Positions 42,001 to 54,953 of a DNA stretch of 64,000 bases are shown piece by piece. The DNA is from Cymodocea nodosa. Its lineage: Eukaryota > Streptophyta > Magnoliopsida > Alismatales > Cymodoceaceae. The notes beneath the pieces were generated by a model. It saw only the letters and a program-made list of their open reading frames with translations, ran no database searches and was not told the origin of the DNA. The stretch is taken from the NCBI GenBank assembly GCA_036874045.1, contig JAZBRI010000003.1, positions 136,501-200,500 of the forward strand. Reading direction: 5' to 3'. Position 1 is the first letter of the stretch. Every line of letters begins with the position of its first letter. The position numbers and the translations under genes were made by a program.

Positions 42001-45000
42001 ATGGATCCCGGTAGAGGAGGGGACGGGGTGGGGAAGAGTGAGATCTGTAATGGTGTCTGTAACGGAAAGAGGAGCTTGTACCGGAACAATGCGAGGCTGA
42101 TGACTATCCCCACCATGCTCACGCTCGGACGCGTAGCCGCGGTTCCGCTTCTCGTGAGCAGTAGGTTAATCTTACATCCAATCTTCTTCTTTTTCTGTTT
42201 ATTTCTTTCCTTTGCTTCGTTTTTGTTGTTCATAGATGTTTCCAAATCGCACGCTTTTGACTCATATGGCTTGTCAGTCGCGCGATATCGTTGGAGGTAG
42301 AAAAAAAAGAGAGAATAATAAAGGCTTTGTAGTTATTATGCCCGGGCTTGTGTGTGATGGCACGTTCGGAAGATGTATCTACGATGGAGCAAGAACATAG
42401 CTAGCTTTTGTCGTAGATTCGCTGTTAGAATCCATGTGTTTAAGCTTCCCCATCAATTGTGAATGCTAAGCATCGTAATAATTTCCCGAATGCTGGGCAG
42501 CAGCGTCACATGAGAGCGATGGTGCCTTGGCACAATATGGGGAAAAATTCTAGAGCGCATACTCGGATTAAGGAAAAATGTTTATCCTCTTTCACTTGTT
42601 AATCATATTTCTACCGTGATTCTCGAGTCTGCATCATGTTTAATTTTTATTAAAGTTAGGTGGCTTGTTGTGGTTGAATTTTTTATTGCCAAATATCCAG
42701 CTTTTACTTTTGTGGGATGGTCTGACTGCTATTAGCAAGCACATCTTGTATGCATCTTTCAATATCAATCGAGGAACAATTGGCAGATGAATTTTTTCTA
42801 CATCAGTCACTGCTTTCAGACATGCTCCTAATTTCAAGTGTCAAGAGTTGATCGGGATGGTTGTATAAACCCTCCATGAGTTTTTCGTTGTGGAGTGAAG
42901 AACAGATAGATTTTTTCTTTACTTTTGTTGAACTACTTTTTAGATGTGTTCCCATTTTACTTAATTTTTCTTAAATTTTCAGATATGTTCCATATAAGAT
43001 GTTACCTTCACCCATACTAATGTGCAATTTTATACCCATCTCAACCAAGTTGATATTAGGGGAAAAATGGAACGATTAGGGTTTCACCAGCTCAGAAATT
43101 TGGTACATATACATATTACATGGACCCCATATATGTGTGGATCTGTATACCTGGATATGCATATAACTCTAACAGAACTGTGAGGCCCATCTAACTTAAA
43201 ATGAATTGGTGATGAGTGGAGAAATCTCTTATTATATATATGTGTGAAGTCTCATCCCACTTTTCAATATAGATTTATTTCAACGTCCTTGTAGAACACT
43301 AGACACATCATCATTGAACTCAAGCTTTGTTTCTTCTTCTACTTCAATCCATTTGTTTTCCTCCATTTCCAAATCATTCTTCACTTCTTTTTAACCTTTA
43401 GTACTACAATTATAGTAACACATTCCACTACTGTCACTATTTTTACCTTTCCCACAGAATTTATTACTTGTATCCTCAAAATGAGGGCATCTTATGATCA
43501 CTTCTGCACCAATAACATTCATAATAATAACCTTTGTTCATCTGTTAAGTTCAAATATAAGAATTTGTGAATACAAATCTTTGAAAACTTGACTTTCCTA
43601 TTAGCCTGCTCTAGGTAATTTATAACACATGGTGCTTCTCTACTCAACACTAATCTCCTAGAGTGTATCTTCCAACTCAAAGTATCTTTTCAAATCAGGG
43701 TTGGCATTGCCACCACAAGCTAATACTCCTATTTTCTAATATTTCTTCTGAGAATGGTCAATTACGAGTTTGAACTGCTGAAGGCCATATGAAATATATT
43801 TATGATAATGTCAACAAACTAACCAACTAAAAATGGATAGTCCAGCCTCTTGCCTTTAATGACTATCCTTTCTTTCAAAACGCTGATTTTTTCATCTTCA
43901 GCTAACATGGGGAAATGCTTTGTGAAATCATTTCCTGATTATATCTGTAAGCATTTTGTTTCCATTTAATTAATTATACTATCTATTGAATCCACTCTGC
44001 CTTTTTCAAAATTGGCTCAAGCGTTTATTTGTGGCTGGCAGCTTTCTACTTAAAATGCTGGTGGTCAACAAGTGCTACAACATTTATCTTTTTGGCTGCA
44101 GCAATCACAGACTGGCTTGATGGTTATATAGCTCGAAAGGTATGAATTTCTTTATGTGTCGTAGAGTTAATTTCTACTTTTTATTACTTCAAAATTCTCC
44201 TTCATGGAAGCACAATTTTAAATGTTTGAATTGCCCTTTTCTAGCAGTAAAATGCTCAAATTGCCTTATTACTCTAGCTATTGAATTGCCAGATGCAGCT
44301 GGGAACAGCATTCGGTGCATTTTTGGATCCAGTTGCTGATAAGGTTTGTTTATTATTATTTGTCATTTTATTATTGCATATTTATCTTAGATAATATACT
44401 AAACAATGGGTGTGTGGATGACAAAGACTTGTTTATTGATTTCTTATGCTACATGCAGCTTATGGTTTCTGCTACCCTGGTGTTGTTGTGTACGACACCA
44501 TTGGAAATCATTGTGTTTGGTGAAGTACCTTGGCTTCTGACAGTGCCTTCTATTGCTGTAATAGGTAGAGAGGTAATCCTACCATGTTCTCACACAGCTG
44601 CTTCTACATTATTTTTGTCTTTTATTATAAGAGATCACATTTTCATAGTCTGTCTTGGTCCTTGCCCAGATATGTTGTAAATTTCCAACACTTGCTAAAA
44701 ATTGCAAGAGCTTATACTCTTTTGTTATATGACAATAGTGCTTTCAGCTCTCAGCTCTCTTTGTTAGACTTCTCAGTTCTTGACATTAATCAATATGCAA
44801 ATACACCTTATTAACCATATGATTTAAATTCTAAAAAATCTCTTTATTCCCTCAATTAATTAGAAGATATTCTTGAAAAAGGAAGATATTTGCACATTTA
44901 GTTTCAAGAAAAATGATGTCTCAAAAAAGGCCACCATGGCAATGAAATAAACCTGGAAGAAACTTCTGTAAGTGTACCATCATGAGTATCTCTCCCACTT

Positions 45001-45894
45001 ATTTAGTGGACTAACATGAGATAAGCTCTGAAATATGATGAAGATGCATTATTGCATGTGGCTAACATTGCTAATAAGACATAAAGAGGTATGGAACCTT
45101 CTAATTTTCAAAGAAAACTTTATTTTTTTCCTTACCGTCATGATTGAAGAGGGTTTACATTGGTGCAACATAAAGTTGGTTCATTATGGCTGAGAGGTCA
45201 TAAATTCAATTCTTAGGAACAGTATCTCTATTTATAAAAGTAAAATTACATAAATACATTCGGATCATTTCTAGGTCTTACATTGTTTGAAGTCACGTGT
45301 TTTGGGTACCATCATGACTGGAGCAACCAGACTTACCAAACCTTGGAGTCGTCAGCTTAGAGTGTGCTACCCTCATTTCCCTCAGCCCAATTGCATTTTT
45401 TTTTGTCAGACATAAGCAAATAATGTTCTCTGAGGAGGAAATATTTATTATAATGTGCTTTACTTTTTCTTAGATAACGATGTCTGCAGTAAGAGAATGG
45501 GCAGCTTCGCAGAATAGTAAAGTTCTTGAGGTTGTATCCTGTCTCTCATTCTTTCTTTCTCTATGTCATAGATTTTAAGTTGCCATGTTTTACGGTATAT
45601 ATCATGATGATAGCAGGCTGTTGCCGTAAATAATTTGGGAAAATGGAAAACAGCAACACAGATGACAGCACTGACCATTCTCCTTGCAACCAGGGACTTG
45701 AGGTAATACTAACCTTATCTCCTGTACGCATTATGCTGTGGCTGAGGAAATTCTTCTGTTCTGTTTGTTGCAGTCCAAAAGGCCCCGGTGCTTTTGCTAC
45801 TTTTGGTATAATTTTGCTATATGTTTCGGCTGGTCTCGCTGTATGGTCGCTAGTTGTATACGTGAGGAAAATCTGGAGAATATTGCTCAAGTGA
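42001..45894 (+). CDS. PGP2: CDP-diacylglycerol-glycerol-3-phosphate 3-phosphatidyltransferase
   Basis: Makes phosphatidylglycerophosphate from CDP-diacylglycerol and glycerol-3-phosphate, the committed step to phosphatidylglycerol and, in mitochondria, cardiolipin. Exons: 42001-42160, 44042-44139, 44293-44343, 44459-44572, 45474-45530, 45617-45702, 45774-45894; 228 aa, all in phase (238 if the in-frame ATG at 41971 is used). The CDP-alcohol phosphotransferase signature begins at Asp77 (DWLDGYIAR, then Gly94 and the Asp pair 98/102 in FLDPVAD). Downstream family blocks: VPSIAVIGRE, TMSAVREWAASQN, LGKWKTATQM and the C-terminus VVYVRKIWRILLK. Several hydrophobic segments mark it as an integral membrane protein. 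No transit peptide is obvious before MTIPTMLTLGRVAAVPLL. That fits Arabidopsis PGP2 (ER type) better than dual-targeted PGP1, unless an upstream exon exists. Confidence 0.93.
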
Positions 45895-47115
45895 TCGCTT
45901 ACCCTTTTCAGTCAGGTGGTGTTAGATACTATCTTCTGGGCATCATCCTCCGACTTCATGATCTCATCACTTTCTTCTGCTAAATTCACGTTTGGATTGA
46001 TCCATTGACTTCGATAGATATTCAAGATTGGATCTATATAGGTTGATGGATTGGAAAGTATGAAAATTCGATACCATAAATCTGCTGCAACCGCATGATG
46101 TTTTGGGGAAGACGGAGGATGCATTGAAATTTATATTTATAGTGGAGGCCTGGGTGCCATTTGTATTATTGTAATACAGAAACATTATTCTCCCTATGAC
46201 TAGCAGTACTGGGGAAAAAAAGGTAAGTTGGCTGTTCAACTGATGATTACATATGATATACTTTCTTCAGCACGGATCGTGTTGAAAGGTGAACTTTAGC
46301 AAGCTTTAAACCAGTCGGGGTGGGCGTATTCCCATCAGTCATTTGGTTTCGGGTTCAACGGTTGTTCGAGGTAGGTTGGGCATCTGCGATCCTTGTGTTA
46401 TTTACATCGGGTTATTTCAGAAAATAGCAAACTCGATATTTATGACTGGAAACTACACAATCTTCATTAACAGAAACTGATGCCCATAGCCAAACCGCAT
46501 TGCCATCACTACTTTAAAAATTAGTATCGTCTCATGGGAATTGCAAATTATTTTCGGAAGCAGCACTATCTCCAAACGTGTTTTTACTTGGATCTGGAAT
46601 GAGACGATGCGAGAAGGAATAGATTCGTGTTGATTCCAAAAAGAAACTCTTTTTTTGTGTGGATCTAAAAAGTGAGAAAATGTAATTAACTAAGCTACAA
46701 AGTTGTTACATTACTTGTAAGCGATTGTTGTAGTTTGGGAGAAGGTAAGTTTATATTTTTAATTGAATTGAAGATGGTTGGTGAAATCAATTTAAATCAT
46801 ATTATGTTTAAAATATTTTTAAGATATTAATATTAATTAATGCAATTGAGCAAAATTTTTGGCAAATAGATTCATTTTATTTGAATTTAATTTATTCATT
46901 AAACCGAACTTTCATTTATTTTTAAACCAAACATGATTTTATTTATATCTGATGCCAAAGAGGCACACGTCATCTTAGGTGTCGATTTATGAACGTTCCA
47001 CGTCACCCCTCAAATAGACCATCGGAAAAACGGCCGAATTCTGATGTAAAATCGTCCATGAGATAAACACCAAGCAGTCAGTCCGCTCTCCCCTCCACCA
47101 CCCCCTTCCCCTCCG
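45895..47115. other. PGP synthase 3' UTR and TerC promoter
   Basis: Same-strand intergenic space of 1.2 kb. It is AT-rich around 46640-46950 and becomes C-rich from about 47060, just before the TerC start. No gene is supported on either strand. Confidence 0.55.
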
Positions 47116-50100
47116 ATGGCTGTTGCCGCCCACCACCACGGCGGCCACGTCCCCGTCAGCTTCCTCCCGCCTACTCCGCGTTTCTCCGGTAGTAGGATCG
47201 GCAGTTTCCCTGGTGCGCTCCCAGCCACCTGTCTGGCCATGCATATCTGTGAATGGACGTCGTTTTTTTCTCTTCCTTTTTTCCATTTACGACTGTTGTT
47301 CTCGATTTCAGTTGGAGCGCGTAGTCGAGTACGCCGCCGCGTGAAGCTGGTGTCGGTCGGTTGCTCTCCGAGGACGGGACATGTAGAGGACTCGCCCATG
47401 ACAGGTGATTTGATCGTGGTTGAGTTGCAAGGAGCGGTGTTTGTAGATTCTGATGTTTTCATTTTTGGCTCGTTCGCTGATTTCGGGTGATCCGAAATTT
47501 GAACGACTGTTAATCACTCCGGGGTTAACAAATTCCTAATTTCGTTAACCTTTTCCGTTTGAAGGCCATCAAACTTTGAAGTTTTATATATAGGGCTATT
47601 AGCGCTGGAGAATCGACTCCAAAGTGCCATTATGATTGAACTTGTTGAAGGGCCTAAAAATCTGTGCTTATCCGAAGTTACACGATTTCTAGTGTTACAT
47701 TGGAGATTATGTCCCAATTACTATTACATAACGAAAGACCGGTATCGTTGAGACATAACTTTCTAGCGTTACATAACTTTCTTGGTAAAACAATAAAATT
47801 CCATCCCCACCTAATTTTTTAATAGGTTTAAAATTTAATCTTGAGATCTTCTAGTTATATGCTTCTTGTCGTTTATTATTCTGCAGTTGCCACGATAAAA
47901 GTACTGGTTATATGCTTCTTGTCGTTTATTATTCTGCAGAGGAAGGCGCACAGTGTAGTGATGCAATTGATCCCATGGCCAAGGCTCCTACACCTTCCTA
48001 CTCTCTATCACACCCAGATGGGATGACGCAAACACCATGGCGTGGCACATCATCTCCTGTTGCATTTGTTGTTTTCTGGGTGAGTCCTTTAATTATTGAC
48101 AATTTAAATTTTAAATGATTCAATCTCTCTGTGACACTTCCTTTCTCATTTACAGATCCTTGCTGCAGTGGTTTTCGGTGTTTGTTTGGGTGCAAAGGAG
48201 GGCACTGAGAAGGCATCTGAATTTTTCGCTGGGTAGGAAGTATTTGTTACCTACATGCTTATTCCTTTTCTATAATATTTTTAGCCGTACCATTCCCATC
48301 TCCAATCATCATCCAACTGACGAAATATAAATTTTATCTGAAGATTCATATATTGAGTAAAGATTTCCATATAACCTAGATTTTCAGAGGACTAGCAATT
48401 CATTGTGTACATAATTTTGGTTCATTTGCTAGAAAATCAGCCTACCAGCATCATTTCCTCTAGTAGTGTTTCTGGGAAGTGGGAATCAATTGTATTGGTC
48501 CCCAGATCTTCAGGTTACTCTTGTTGACTGTCCATGTCATTTCATAATTAATATGATCCAAATGAACAATGTATGATTGCTTGAATAATTTGGTGCATTT
48601 TTTTGGTGGTTGCAGTTACCTACTGGAAAAGAGTTTGTCAGTTGACAATCTCTTTGTTTTTGTCTTGATTTTCAAATACTTCAAGGTGCCAACAATGTAC
48701 CAGGTATAATTATTCTTCCCAGTTGCATTTTCAGTTTTAATCTTGTGACTGCTGTACCATTTTAAATCTATTCATCTAATCTTATCTTTCCCTTGCTGGT
48801 TTTGCTTTGTTGTGTTCAACTAAGGGCCGGGTGCTCTCATATGGCATTGTTGGAGCAGTAATCTTTCGTTCCATAATGATTAGTCTTGGAAGTGTCACTC
48901 TTCAGGTTCCTACTCACATCCATATGTATTTTGAATTGTTTGAAGAAATGAATTTTACATTTGCCAATAATTGTAATTTACTGATATTGCTCTTTTATTC
49001 ATCTTAGAGGTTTGAAGCAGTGAACATCATATTGGCCTCTATTCTTTTCTATTCTTCATACAAGGTTATGTCTTCACCATGATATTTATTAAGACTTATT
49101 GCCTTCAATTTGTTTTAACTCAGTTATTTGTTACAATTTTATGCCCTAGTATACTTTATGAGAGATTCATAGATTATTAACGTACAATTTATTCATATAT
49201 TTTCCAATTAATTTTCTATAGTTGATTGAGATAATTCATAAAAATTTGCCCGTAAAGAAGTCATTTCTTCTAATGAATTAAAAATGAAGATCTGTTGTGA
49301 TGCCTAAAACCATTTTGGTGATGCTGTGCCCTAATTTAAAAAGACAAAAAAAGGCACATGTTATTTTGCTTGCCTTACTTTCGTTAAGAATGAGGGAAAG
49401 GGAATCCTACAAGTTCTCTTGCTCCTCTGTCTATGGTACAAATCTTTTTTTCAATAGCCTCGTGTCTACTAGATTGAATTTGAATTTGATCTCTTTCCAC
49501 ACCTCACAGGTATCAAAATCCAGATTAATTGTAGTGCCTTTAACATGTTTGTTTGAGGGACTTGACTTGACTGCCTCAAGTTTACTCAAATTTGCAGAAA
49601 TTTGGGGCTTACGATTAGGAGCTGCATTAACCAGAACATAATAAATGTATTGGTTCTTTTATGTGAGTGTTTAACATAAATGGTCATGTTATTAACATTT
49701 GGGCTGAATGTAATGCTCACGATTTCCCTCTAGACCTAGCTGCTGTTGGCGCTCCATCTATAAATGGTTAAGACTTCTCTTTTAGTGTATAGGAATACAA
49801 ATTATTGTAGTAGAAACACTAACGTATTGATAGAACAATATGTTTATTATTTCTAATGTTGGTTAATTCATTAATGTTTTTCTCACATAAGCATGCATTT
49901 TTTTCAAATTGGCATTATGTTTAAAATATCACTCAAAGAAAAAAAGTGAAATCCTTTAACTTAATACTCCAATAAATAAAAATTCTAAATAGAAATGGAA
50001 TTATGATGATATATAAGGTAAGGTGTGGATTTAAGAAGCATTAATATGACTCAGGGACATGGATACAACATAACTCAAACCTGAGAATTTGGCAATTTCA

Positions 50101-52570
50101 TAACATTTAGGATACAACTTGACTTAGACATGATATTAATTAATTATATTGTCATTGTGTATGTGCAAGGAGTAGCATTTATGTGTTTATTAAGAACATA
50201 TATTTTAATATTTCCTAATGATTTATGAAATGACTTAAATTCTAAGCATGGCTTTTTTTAATGTAACAGCTGTTTTTTGTTGAAGATGAAGATGATGACT
50301 TGTCCAAAAACTTTATTGTGAAGACATGCCAGAGATTTATTCCTGTCGCATGTAATATTTAAACCACCTTCATGTTATTCCTATGTTAATCATAGCATTT
50401 TTTTCAAGCATAATTATCATTGTACTATCTCAATTGGAAACAACAAAGTTGTTGGATGCATGCGGCACCAAGGTTGGCCTTGGGCATGACAACACCTTTA
50501 TTATTTTCAGTGTTTAATTTATATGTATTTGTGTTCCTAAAAATAACACAATCAGTAAACATAAAATTTAAGGTAAATAAACGTAAGATAACCAATAAAC
50601 TTGAATATCCAAGTATCCAACACATGAAGTTCATGAACTAATTTAAAGTTATAATCCATAAAAAATGAAAAAGTCTTAATGAAAACTCAATAAAATTCAA
50701 AATCATTTTCTTCGTCCACTAGGGAATCATCAAAGTTTCTCAAAGTTGATATTTTCATCATCATCATTGAAATCTTCCCATTATTCTTCTTCAGCAATGG
50801 GTGTTTTTCTATTTCTTGAATGCCTCCCCACCCCCTCCTCTGGTTATACGTACATCTAAGCATACATATTTTAACAATATTAACTTTCCGTATATAATTA
50901 TGTTTTACAGTTTAACATTTTGAATCATAAAGTATAACTTAGTGAACGACAGCTTTATAATTTATTTATTTTTTTAATTTTAAAGGTATCCTCTTTATCA
51001 GAGGATAGTCCAGAAACATTTCTCCACTTTATCCACCTTACTTTAAATGCATAAATAATATTTTCTATAATTTCACCATTGCTATTTAATTACATATCCT
51101 AAGTATTTAAAAGTTTTGTTTTTATGGATCTTATAGCCATCTAAGTATATTCCTTTCTTATTATTTAAATCTACATTTCATATATTCCTTTTTGATGTAT
51201 TCAGTCTAAATACTTTGGACTTTAAAGCTTCTCTCTATAAATTTAATTTAAAATTAATTCTTGACTTACTTTGATTGACTAAAATTATGTCATTAACAAA
51301 TGGCAAATATCAAGGTATTTCCTTAGTTATTTCATCTATAACCAAAGCAAATAGATTTAAATTTAGAGAGAGCCTTTGATATAAATAAATCTATGTCTAT
51401 TAGAAATTTCCTAATTTCTCCTCTTATAGTTTTAACACTAGTAATTGGTTTTTATGCATATCCTTTATAACATTAATATATTAATATAATAATTTTGCCT
51501 TGATAGATATGATAAAGATAAAGTGCTTTAAACTATGGTTATAATTTAAATTTTTTCTCATCTCATTTGATAACAGCATATTATGATGGTGATCGTTTCT
51601 TTACACTTCAGGAGGGTGTAAGAAAAGTAAGTACGTCGTAATTGAAATTTATTTACACGAGCATTTTATTATTCATGATTGCACTCATATGTTGATTCAG
51701 AATTCTTACTCTTTACTACTGCACGTCCACTGTTAAGTGTTTCATGGTTTGGTTTAGATTGTTGCTAGCTTTCACCAAATGGAAATATCAAGGCATTGAC
51801 AGTTATCTGTATTGTGCATTGTTATAAATAAATGTTAGGCGACACCCTTACTACTCACGGTTGCTGTCCTTGAGCTCAGTGATGTTGCCTTTGCCGTAAG
51901 TTGTACACATCCTTTTATGGCATGCTCTGCCTTTCCAAACTTGATCATTTCCTTTTTCCCATTTCACAGATAGACTCGATACCGGCTGTATTTGGTGTAA
52001 CGAAAGACCCATTAGTAGTGTTCTCTTCGAATATGTTTGCGATCTTGGGTAACTTCACTGGACTTTCTCTTGAATTCTGGTTGGTTACCAGCATCATGAT
52101 GAACGATACGATACGTGCATTTTATTTCCGCGTGGTAATCATCATCTTTAAAGCACTGAAGTTATTTCGCAGGTTTAAGGTCACTGTACAGACTCATTTC
52201 TGAGAGCATGACGGAGCTGGAATTTTTACAGGTACGCAACTCTTTTCGGGCATCGTTCTGGACACTCAGTATTTTACCAGGCAGTTGACGAACATTAATT
52301 CTTCTTCTCTGTATAGCCATCGGTAGGCGCTGTTCTGGGATTTATTGGGGCAAAGATGATCCTTGATTTGTTTGGTACACATTTTGGAACACTTGTACTG
52401 CTATTATTTTTTTAGTTATTCGGTCACCGGAGATATCCTTATTTCTTTGGATTTAATTAGTGGAGCTAATGGTCATAGGTTATCATGTACCGACCGAGGT
52501 GTCACTGGGTTTCGTTGCTACGGCTCTTGGTGTTGGATTAACGTTAAGCTTTGCGAGGAAATCTGATTAA
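47116..52570 (+). CDS. TERC: TerC-family integral membrane protein, chloroplast
   Basis: Plant TerC is a thylakoid membrane protein needed for prothylakoid formation and insertion of thylakoid proteins; bacterial relatives export metal ions. Exons: 47116-47188, 47312-47404, 47940-48079, 48156-48232, 48616-48703, 48825-48905, 49008-49064, 50270-50351, 51577-51626, 51839-51895, 51970-52048, 52173-52231, 52317-52374, 52479-52570; 361 aa, all in phase. The N-terminus ([19 protein letters not shown], then an Arg-rich [10 protein letters not shown] block) is a plausible transit peptide. Signature blocks: [72 protein letters not shown] and [10 protein letters not shown]. The Asp residues in SVDN, ELSD and IDSIP are the conserved acidic positions. 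Intron 47189-47311 is 123 bases and open in frame, so its splicing is inferred. The acceptor at 47939 is duplicated upstream. Confidence 0.93.
47854..47939 (+). repeat. 53-base tandem duplication of the TerC intron-2 acceptor
   Basis: A 33-base segment starting GTTATATGCTTCTTG and ending TTATTCTGCAG occurs at 47854-47886 and again, identical, at 47907-47939. Each copy carries a full polypyrimidine-like tract and an AG acceptor. Only the downstream AG joins in phase to codons that I read as exon (GAG GAA GGC GCA); using the upstream AG would add 53 bases and shift the frame. Confidence 0.9.
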
Positions 52571-53069
52571 GGAAAAATTAAGCTGTGGCCTCAACCTTGA
52601 ACCAGCACTTGGCTAAAACAGTTTGCCTTTTCATCCGAGTTAATAGTTTGATGAAAATGTGAATTGGTTCGATTCTTTCCCCAATTCATGAAAACGTACA
52701 CGGCCGTAGCTTTTATCTTTATCAATCGATGCTACTCACGAATATTGCCGATTCTTTCAATTGCCCTTTCCATCTCATTGACGGGAGAGGCGCAGATCTT
52801 TATTTAAAGTTTCGAGGTTCTTCAATGATAATGGAATGATGGCAATTTTGAAGAGATGTTTTCGGAATGACGCAATCTAAGACTACGGTTGAACTACTTT
52901 TATCTGAGAAACATTCATCTGTCGGCGGTGTACGATACTGTTATAATTTAGCGGTAGAAACGTATGATTCTTCCGGTACATTCGTCAATCATGTGCATCG
53001 TCTGACGCGCGGGTAATGTATCGACAACGGTGAGCGACTCGATTCCTCTCCTCGGTCCATCCTCAATCC
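52571..53069. other. TerC 3' UTR and BTB-gene promoter
   Basis: About 500 bases between two + strand genes, AT-rich in the middle, with no coding signal. Confidence 0.6.
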
Positions 53070-54953
53070 ATGGCGGCGGTAGTACTTGCGGCGGAGGCAG
53101 CCATCGCAGCCGACCACATCCTCAAAACCGGCGAGGTCTCCGCCATGCTCAAGCTCGGCTTCCTCCCATCCCCCACCTCGTCCCCTTCCAGAACCCCCCC
53201 TCCATCTTCCCCCTCCCTTCCCCTCGGTGGCATCGTCCCCGATCACCATCGCCACCCTTCCCCCAGACCCGTCCCTTCGTCCTTCCAGCGACGCCTCGCG
53301 AAGCTGCAGGAGAGAATCTCCGGGATCCGAGAGTACGAGGGGCACGGCGACGTGGAGCTCACCGTGCGCGGCCGCGACGGCTTCGGGGTGGAGATGAGGG
53401 TGCACAGGAGGGTGCTGCTGCAGAAGAGCAGGTTCTTCGCTGACAATCTGGTCGTGGTGGAGGGCAAGGCGAGGCATGCGGTGGAGATCTGTGAGTGCGA
53501 CGACATCGAGCTCTACGTTGAGGTTTTCGCTCTCATGTACTGCCACGACTTGAGGGGCAGGCTTCGGAGGATGCGTCTTGGGAAGGTGCTGGATTTTCTC
53601 AAGGTTAGGGGCATTCCTCCTCTCCCTTCTTCTTCCTTGTGTTGGTTCTGCTACTTATTAGAATGCAACTTTACATCACTCGATTCGCAATTGGTTGGTA
53701 AATAAGTATTTATTCTATGGTTGTTTGCTTAAATTCCGTCACTGATCACAGACCTAGGATTTGGATGGTTTGATGCGAGAAGTGGGAACGTTTGTCTTCG
53801 TTGTTTATGCTTTGTCTTGCATAACTGCTCCAAACTTCTGTGGATTATGTTATGTGAATTTTTGGAATTTTCAACTCAAATTCGATTTTCTTTAGGGCAG
53901 TTGTGTGACTACTGATTGGAGCTGAAATTTGTGGAACAATCGATTTGATTTGTCAACCATGATGCGTGTGCCTATGTAACTTGTGCTCTGCTTTCTTGAA
54001 TCAAGGTTTCCGAGGCAATCATGTTCGATGATGGTGTAGCTTCTTGCCTCACACACTTGGAGGCTGTTCCATGGTCAAAGGAGGATGAGGAAGACAAGGT
54101 TGTGTCAGCTCTTAGCCACATCCGACTGCATGGATCAGTGTCAGAAGTTTTACGGAGAGTTTATGTGGAGCCATGTGCTTCATCACTAGATCACAGGGTT
54201 ATCTCTAGGATTTTGGCTGGTGTCTTCCGTGCCAAGAATGAAAAGGCCCGGCGAGAAATGAAAGCTCTGGTACTGAAGTTGCTTAAAGAGGATGTAATTG
54301 GCCGAAATAGTGAACAGAAGGAAACCTTCTATACTCACTGTCGCAAGTGTCTTAGCTCGACATTTCTATGTTTTTCTGAAGCTGTTGGGATGGAGGAAGG
54401 TCAACGTGATCATGGAGCTTTGATGGGTGAGGTCGCTAGAGAAGCTGACAATTTGCTTTGGCTTGTTGAAATCTTGATAAACGAGAGGATGGGAGAAGAG
54501 TTTGTGTCGCTGTGGGCAGATCAGAAGGAGCTTGCAGCTCTCCATGCCAAGCTTCCCTGTGTGTGTCGGTTCGAGATCAGCAAAATTACTTCTCAGCTAT
54601 GTGTTGCAATAGGGAAAGGGCAGGTCTTGGTTCCGAGAGATGCAAGATTCTCTCTGTTGCAGACATGGCTGGAGGCACTTTATGCTGATTTTGGTTGGAT
54701 AAAAAGAGGTTGCAGACTTATTGATAGGAAGGAGATCGAGGATGGGTTGAGCCAGACAATACTAACTTTGTCTATGGGGCAGCAGCAGATGATACTGCTG
54801 AACTGGTTTGAAAGATTCCTGAACAAGGGAGACGATTGTCCTAACATTCATGGGGCATTTGAAACCTGGTGGAGACGGGCTTTTGCCAGGAAATATGTGG
54901 AAGATGTGGATGCCTCGCAATTGCAGATTGCTGTCTGTGACCATCCTTCCTGA
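53070..54953 (+). CDS. BTB/POZ domain-containing protein, At1g63850-like
   Basis: Probably a substrate adaptor for Cullin3 ubiquitin ligases, inferred from the BTB domain alone. Exons 53070-53603 and 54006-54953, joined in phase at FLK|VSEAIMFDD; 493 aa. Residues 1-100 are Ala/Pro/Ser-rich and low complexity, with a helical start (VLAAEAAIAADHILKTGEVS). The BTB fold begins near residue 90 (GHGDVELTVRGRDGFGVEMR, VHRRVLLQKSRFFADNL) and runs to about 178. The rest is a helical C-terminal region typical of this plant-specific family: SCLTHLEAVPWSKEDEEDKV, RILAGVF, ADNLLWLVEILINERMGEEF, WLEALYADFGW, GAFETWWRRAF. The 5' half is very GC-rich, giving overlapping open frames on both strands that I regard as shadows. 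The final 100 bases of coding sequence are duplicated just after the stop. Confidence 0.9.

Noticed and set aside
41540..42245. Two long minus-strand frames (151 and 131 aa) at the PGP synthase start
   Set aside because: Antisense to the promoter and exon 1; no domain and no splice-supported continuation.
43180..43330. Possible solo LTR in PGP synthase intron 1
   Set aside because: The phrase resembles TRIM/LTR sequence (TGTGAGGCCCATCTAAC, ATATATATGTGTGAAG), but no matching second copy, primer site or clear ends were found.
52989..53546. 185-aa minus-strand frame opposite the BTB gene
   Set aside because: GC-rich coding exon read in antisense; His/Glu/Gly-rich with no homologous family, while the + frame has a clear BTB domain.
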